Assembly (NCBI RefSeq): GCF_000231385.2
Contig: NC_018515.1
Location: 2,190,501-2,254,500, forward strand
Reading direction: 5' to 3'
Source of the DNA: Desulfosporosinus meridiei DSM 13257
GTDB taxonomy: Bacteria > Bacillota > Desulfitobacteriia > Desulfitobacteriales > Desulfitobacteriaceae
Length of the DNA: 64,000 nucleotides
Part shown: positions 63,489 to 64,000 of the stretch, one piece after another
How the letters are laid out: the number at the start of each line of letters is the position of its first letter
How positions within the stretch are numbered: the first letter of the stretch is position 1
The notes under the pieces: generated by a model
Seen by the model: only the letters and a program-made list of their open reading frames with translations
Databases searched by the model: none
What the model was told of the DNA's origin: nothing
Made by a program: the position numbers and the translations under genes

Positions 63489-63683
63489 TTGACAGTATAA
63501 TCTGATCTGCGGATACCAGCTGTATCTTGTTATGAAGGTTCTACCCCCAGGAAGAGGCTCTTTCCTGATGAATGGGTCCCCGAAGGACCTAGGCAGTGAT
63601 TAATATCTAGATGTCTTGTGTTGAGAGTACAGGTAGATATTTAGTTATATTTGTAGCGATTGGTTATGACCAATCGCTTTTTG
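63489..63683 (+). ncRNA. Structured non-coding RNA candidate ending in a terminator
   Basis: Hairpins lie close together: aggaagag with ctctttcct (63549-63566), ggtcc-ccgaa-ggacc (63576-63590), and an outer ccc/ggg closing stem. Further along is agcgattggt-tatg-accaatcgct and a T run (63655-63683), a perfect terminator. A ttgaca (63489) and a tataat (63496) lie near, but not with promoter spacing. I could not name the class. It is followed by a new gene. Confidence 0.45.
63655..63683 (+). terminator. Rho-independent terminator before the last gene
   Basis: Perfect 10-base arms agcgattggt/accaatcgct with a four-base loop and five T. Confidence 0.92.
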
Positions 63684-63978
63684 ATATTAAAATTTAGGGT
63701 TGAATCCAGTAAACCTCTTAGTTTGTTATATGTAGAATTTTTAAAATAATGGTCTATATAAACCCTGGTATATTATATATTAATTGAGAACATAACGTAT
63801 ATCTATAGACAGTTAATCTTATAAGGTTTAAGCTTAACTTAAGGTAAATCACAAATAAACTAATCACCTTAGTGAAAAATAACACGAAAACTTGGGGGGT
63901 GAAAACTTACAATTATCTGGTGCTTGAAAGGTAATTCTCTAGAACTGGCTATATGCCCTTAATAAAGGAGGTTATGCC

Positions 63979-64000
63979 ATGAGAAAGTGTGACGAGCATA
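63979..64000 (+). CDS. Start of a gene cut by the right edge
   Basis: ATG 63979 with aaaggagg eight bases upstream; seven codons (M R K C D E H) remain in the window. Product not determinable. The quality of the ribosome-binding site supports a real start. Confidence 0.6.

Larger units (their letters stand above)
63410..63978. other. Spacer with a structured RNA candidate; no complete gene seen
   Basis: Contains the structured region and terminator listed separately (63489-63683). After it, about 290 AT-rich bases; near 63899 a GTG could encode an 11-residue peptide but the site is too close to be convincing. Confidence 0.45.

Noticed and set aside
63500-63530. Resemblance to part of the TPP riboswitch (ctgatct ... 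ataccagc)
   Set aside because: Only one strand segment resembles it; the second conserved part of the THI box is missing and the order is wrong.
63899-63934. 11-residue leader peptide before the last gene
   Set aside because: The GTG directly abuts the G run, so spacing for initiation is poor, and the amino acids show no attenuation pattern.
1-64000. CRISPR arrays, tRNA and rRNA genes, integrases or transposases
   Set aside because: I looked for direct repeats with regular spacing, tRNA T-loop (ggttcgaatcc) patterns and mobile-element proteins and found none that hold up; the only mobile-type signal is the REP-like hairpin.

Overview
The window looks like a chromosomal segment of a low-to-mid GC, endospore-type Gram-positive bacterium of the Peptococcaceae/Desulfitobacteriaceae kind (Desulfosporosinus- or Desulfitobacterium-like). 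This is inferred from strong purine-rich ribosome-binding sites, frequent GTG/TTG starts, a GerMN lipoprotein, a VanW protein, a SipW/TasA-type locus, a multihaem NapC-type cytochrome, a Tat-exported ferredoxin with a cytochrome b partner, and a C-GCAxxG-C-C protein. I see no rRNA, tRNA, CRISPR array, phage or intact transposase.

Layout. 1-1.5 kb: 3' end of a Fpg/MutM glycosylase, a small cupin, a GC-rich structured intergenic island and a LapA protein. 1.7-7.9 kb: GerMN lipoprotein, an SbcD/SbcC-like pair in which the nuclease and ATPase motifs are both eroded, and an M23 peptidase with LysM and G5-like regions. 8-11.3 kb: an ehuBCDA-type ectoine uptake operon behind a promoter and a terminator-ending leader. 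11.5-20.8 kb: redox and transport genes (Tat Fe-S protein plus cytochrome b, crotonase, Toprim protein, C-GCAxxG-C-C protein, NicO/RcnA-like transporter, tetrahaem cytochrome, lipoprotein beta-carbonic anhydrase, DedA, TauE/SafE). 21-30.9 kb: one tightly packed operon behind an XRE regulator: UbiA prenyltransferase, old-yellow-enzyme reductase, acyl carrier protein, alpha-oxoamine synthase, YegS/DAGK-type lipid kinase, ThiL-like protein, ketoacyl synthase, NAD-epimerase-type reductase and radical SAM protein. It is a candidate undescribed lipid pathway with a sphingolipid-like core. 31-40.2 kb: HD hydrolase, small proteins, DUF2695, DUF89, VanW, a heterodimeric ABC exporter and a cysteine-rich PAS histidine kinase.

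40.7-49.8 kb: a complete allantoin-use locus: allantoate amidohydrolase, two allantoinases, NCS1 permease, ureidoglycolate lyase, ureidoglycine aminohydrolase and a PucR regulator that probably starts at CTG. Together these would convert imported allantoin to glyoxylate, urea, CO2 and ammonia. 51.1-56.1 kb: a TasA/SipW-type locus with two TasA-like secreted proteins (one with a CBM2-like tail), a 46-residue mini-protein, a SipW-type signal peptidase, an ABC-ATPase homologue lacking its catalytic motifs, and a membrane protein that fuses a permease-like region to a signal-peptidase-like domain with altered catalytic positions. This is the strongest candidate for an undescribed system. 56.4-64 kb: a triple-domain RidA protein, a repeat-rich non-coding stretch, a PAS histidine kinase, a second polar amino-acid ABC operon with two similar permeases, a structured non-coding region, and the first codons of another gene at the right edge.

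All functions are from sequence reading and family knowledge; no database search was run.
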